From Gramella jeungdoensis (GTDB lineage Bacteria; Bacteroidota; Bacteroidia; Flavobacteriales; Flavobacteriaceae), in assembly GCF_023805255.1 (NCBI RefSeq), contig NZ_JAMSCK010000004.1, positions 512,958-576,957 on the forward strand: a stretch of 64,000 nt of DNA, read 5' to 3'. How positions within the stretch are numbered: the stretch's first letter is position 1; each line of letters begins with the position of its first letter. The notes under the pieces were generated by a model. That model was given only the letters and a program-made list of their open reading frames with translations. It ran no database searches and was not told where the DNA came from. Position numbers and translations under genes: made by a program. Below are positions 63,456 through 64,000 of this stretch, piece by piece.

Positions 63456-63873
63456 TTATTCCACTTCATAGGTTAGATAAGCTGAAACAAGCCAGTGATT
63501 TAATTTATCACCATCAATTGGAGTTGCATCAATATCAATCTCGAGCTGATGGGTACCCTTATTAAGCTCTCCTATTGACATTACATAAGGTAAGACCTGT
63601 GATCCAGGACACCAATTGGATCGGGAAAGGTCTGAAGAGGCGAGCCGCTCTTCAATTTCTTTATATATCTTTTCGCCTTCACGATTATAGGCCCTTGCAG
63701 TATCCTTCCGGGTCCACACTCCAGAACTGGGATTAAATCGGCGAAAGGAAGCACAATCATCCCGCCATGGTACCGTATCAAGAGCTATTTTATGGTCGAA
63801 GATCACTCTATTTCTTAGCTGAATAAATTCGTCTCCGCCACTATGGCCTCCATGGCCCGTTGTAATATAATAC
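63456..63873 (-). pseudogene. PNGase F-like peptide-N-glycosidase, C-terminal part, interrupted by an IS element
   Basis: The frame continues past the annotated-looking start at 63806 up to the mobile element at ~63873, reading [20 protein letters not shown] and then [49 protein letters not shown]. These are the landmarks of the PNGase F C-terminal domain (PF09113), in which acidic and Trp residues flank the active site. Such enzymes release whole N-glycans from glycoprotein, the first step of use. Beyond ~63873 the frame runs into IS sequence and a stop at about 63896. The N-terminal half is therefore split off by the element and the gene is probably inactive unless the remainder lies intact beyond it. 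Co-directional and coupled to GH92. Confidence 0.85.
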
Positions 63874-64000
63874 TGACCCGTCCTGAATAAAGGCTACATA
63901 ATTTTAAATAGTTATGTACAAAAATGACAAAGTAATCAGACGGTATTCGGAATCTTTCAAACTCAAAATTTTAGACGAACTTACCACAGGAAAACTAAAC
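63874..64000 (+). mobile_element. IS3-family insertion sequence, left end
   Basis: From about 63874 the sequence TGACCCGTCCTGAATAAAGG looks like an IS3-type terminal repeat, and an orfA-like frame follows 40 bases later on the plus strand. The PNGase F-like reading frame breaks exactly here. The right end lies beyond the window, so length, second repeat and target duplication cannot be seen. Confidence 0.75.
63914..64000 (+). CDS. IS3-family transposase OrfA, 3' truncated by window
   Basis: ATG at 63914 and 29 codons to the end: MYKNDKVIRRYSESFKLKIL, then DELTTGKLN. The RRYSESFKLKIL start of the helix-turn-helix is characteristic of Bacteroidota IS3 OrfA proteins, which bind the element ends. 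Its partner OrfB with the DDE domain would be downstream, out of view. Confidence 0.75.
   Translation, partial: MYKNDKVIRRYSESFKLKILDELTTGKLN

Noticed and set aside
63456..63806. A complete 116 aa gene starting at a GTG
   Set aside because: The frame is open upstream with PNGase F motifs ([13 protein letters not shown]), so the short version is only part of a truncated larger gene.

Overview
The window is AT-rich DNA from a Bacteroidota bacterium, most likely a (probably marine) member of the Flavobacteriaceae. This rests on two SusC/SusD pairs, lipoprotein-type exported glycosidases, several promoters matching the Bacteroidota -7 box TAnnTTTG, and flavobacterial families such as a PNGase F-like protein and glycosylasparaginase. 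Nearly the whole 64 kb is one glycan-foraging region aimed at sialylated, fucosylated and sulfated glycoprotein glycans (N-glycans, possibly mucin-type O-glycans). No tRNA, rRNA, CRISPR array or phage genes were seen, and no gene-free gap exceeds 300 bases.

Layout. (1) 1-6.7 kb, a GalNAc/galactose-like module: the tail of a discoidin-domain protein, a GH27 enzyme, a GH123-like enzyme, a DeoR regulator and an SSS symporter. (2) 6.9-19.9 kb, minus strand, a sialic acid module: AGE-type epimerase, creatininase-family protein, GH33 sialidase, GH20, LrgA/LrgB, sialate O-acetylesterase, a NanM-SSS fusion and a GH20-SGNH fusion. (3) 20.2-24.3 kb, plus strand: two S1 sulfatases and CutC. (4) 24.4-44.2 kb, minus strand, a fucose module: AraC regulator, L-fuconate dehydratase, SDR, two GH29 fucosidases, FAH-family hydrolase, lactonase, GH95 fucosidase, sulfatase, second SDR, FucP, mutarotase, LldD, Acs and a second GH27. 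This encodes a full non-phosphorylative L-fucose route to pyruvate and L-lactate. (5) 44.3-56 kb: a GntR/FadR regulator (NanR-like), a GH32/43-like propeller protein, a SusC/SusD pair, sialic acid aldolase, glycosylasparaginase and a NagB-PIG-L fusion. (6) 55.9-64 kb: a second SusC/SusD pair, a GH92 mannosidase and the C-terminal part of a PNGase F-like gene, cut off by an IS3-family element that runs off the right edge.

How it works together. PNGase F-like and glycosylasparaginase activities would release glycan and the Asn-linked GlcNAc. Sialidase, O-acetylesterase, fucosidases, GH20, GH27, GH123, GH92 and sulfatases would trim it. SusC/SusD pairs and inner-membrane carriers (two SSS proteins, FucP) would import the sugars. 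NanA, the epimerase and NagB handle sialic acid and GlcNAc; the fucose pathway feeds lactate and pyruvate. A dyad element, TTATGTnnnACATAA or close to it, occurs at seven places, in front of sialic acid and amino sugar genes and of the GntR gene itself. At four of them it sits 0-2 bases past a -7-like box, which suggests a NanR-type regulon repressed at the transcription start.
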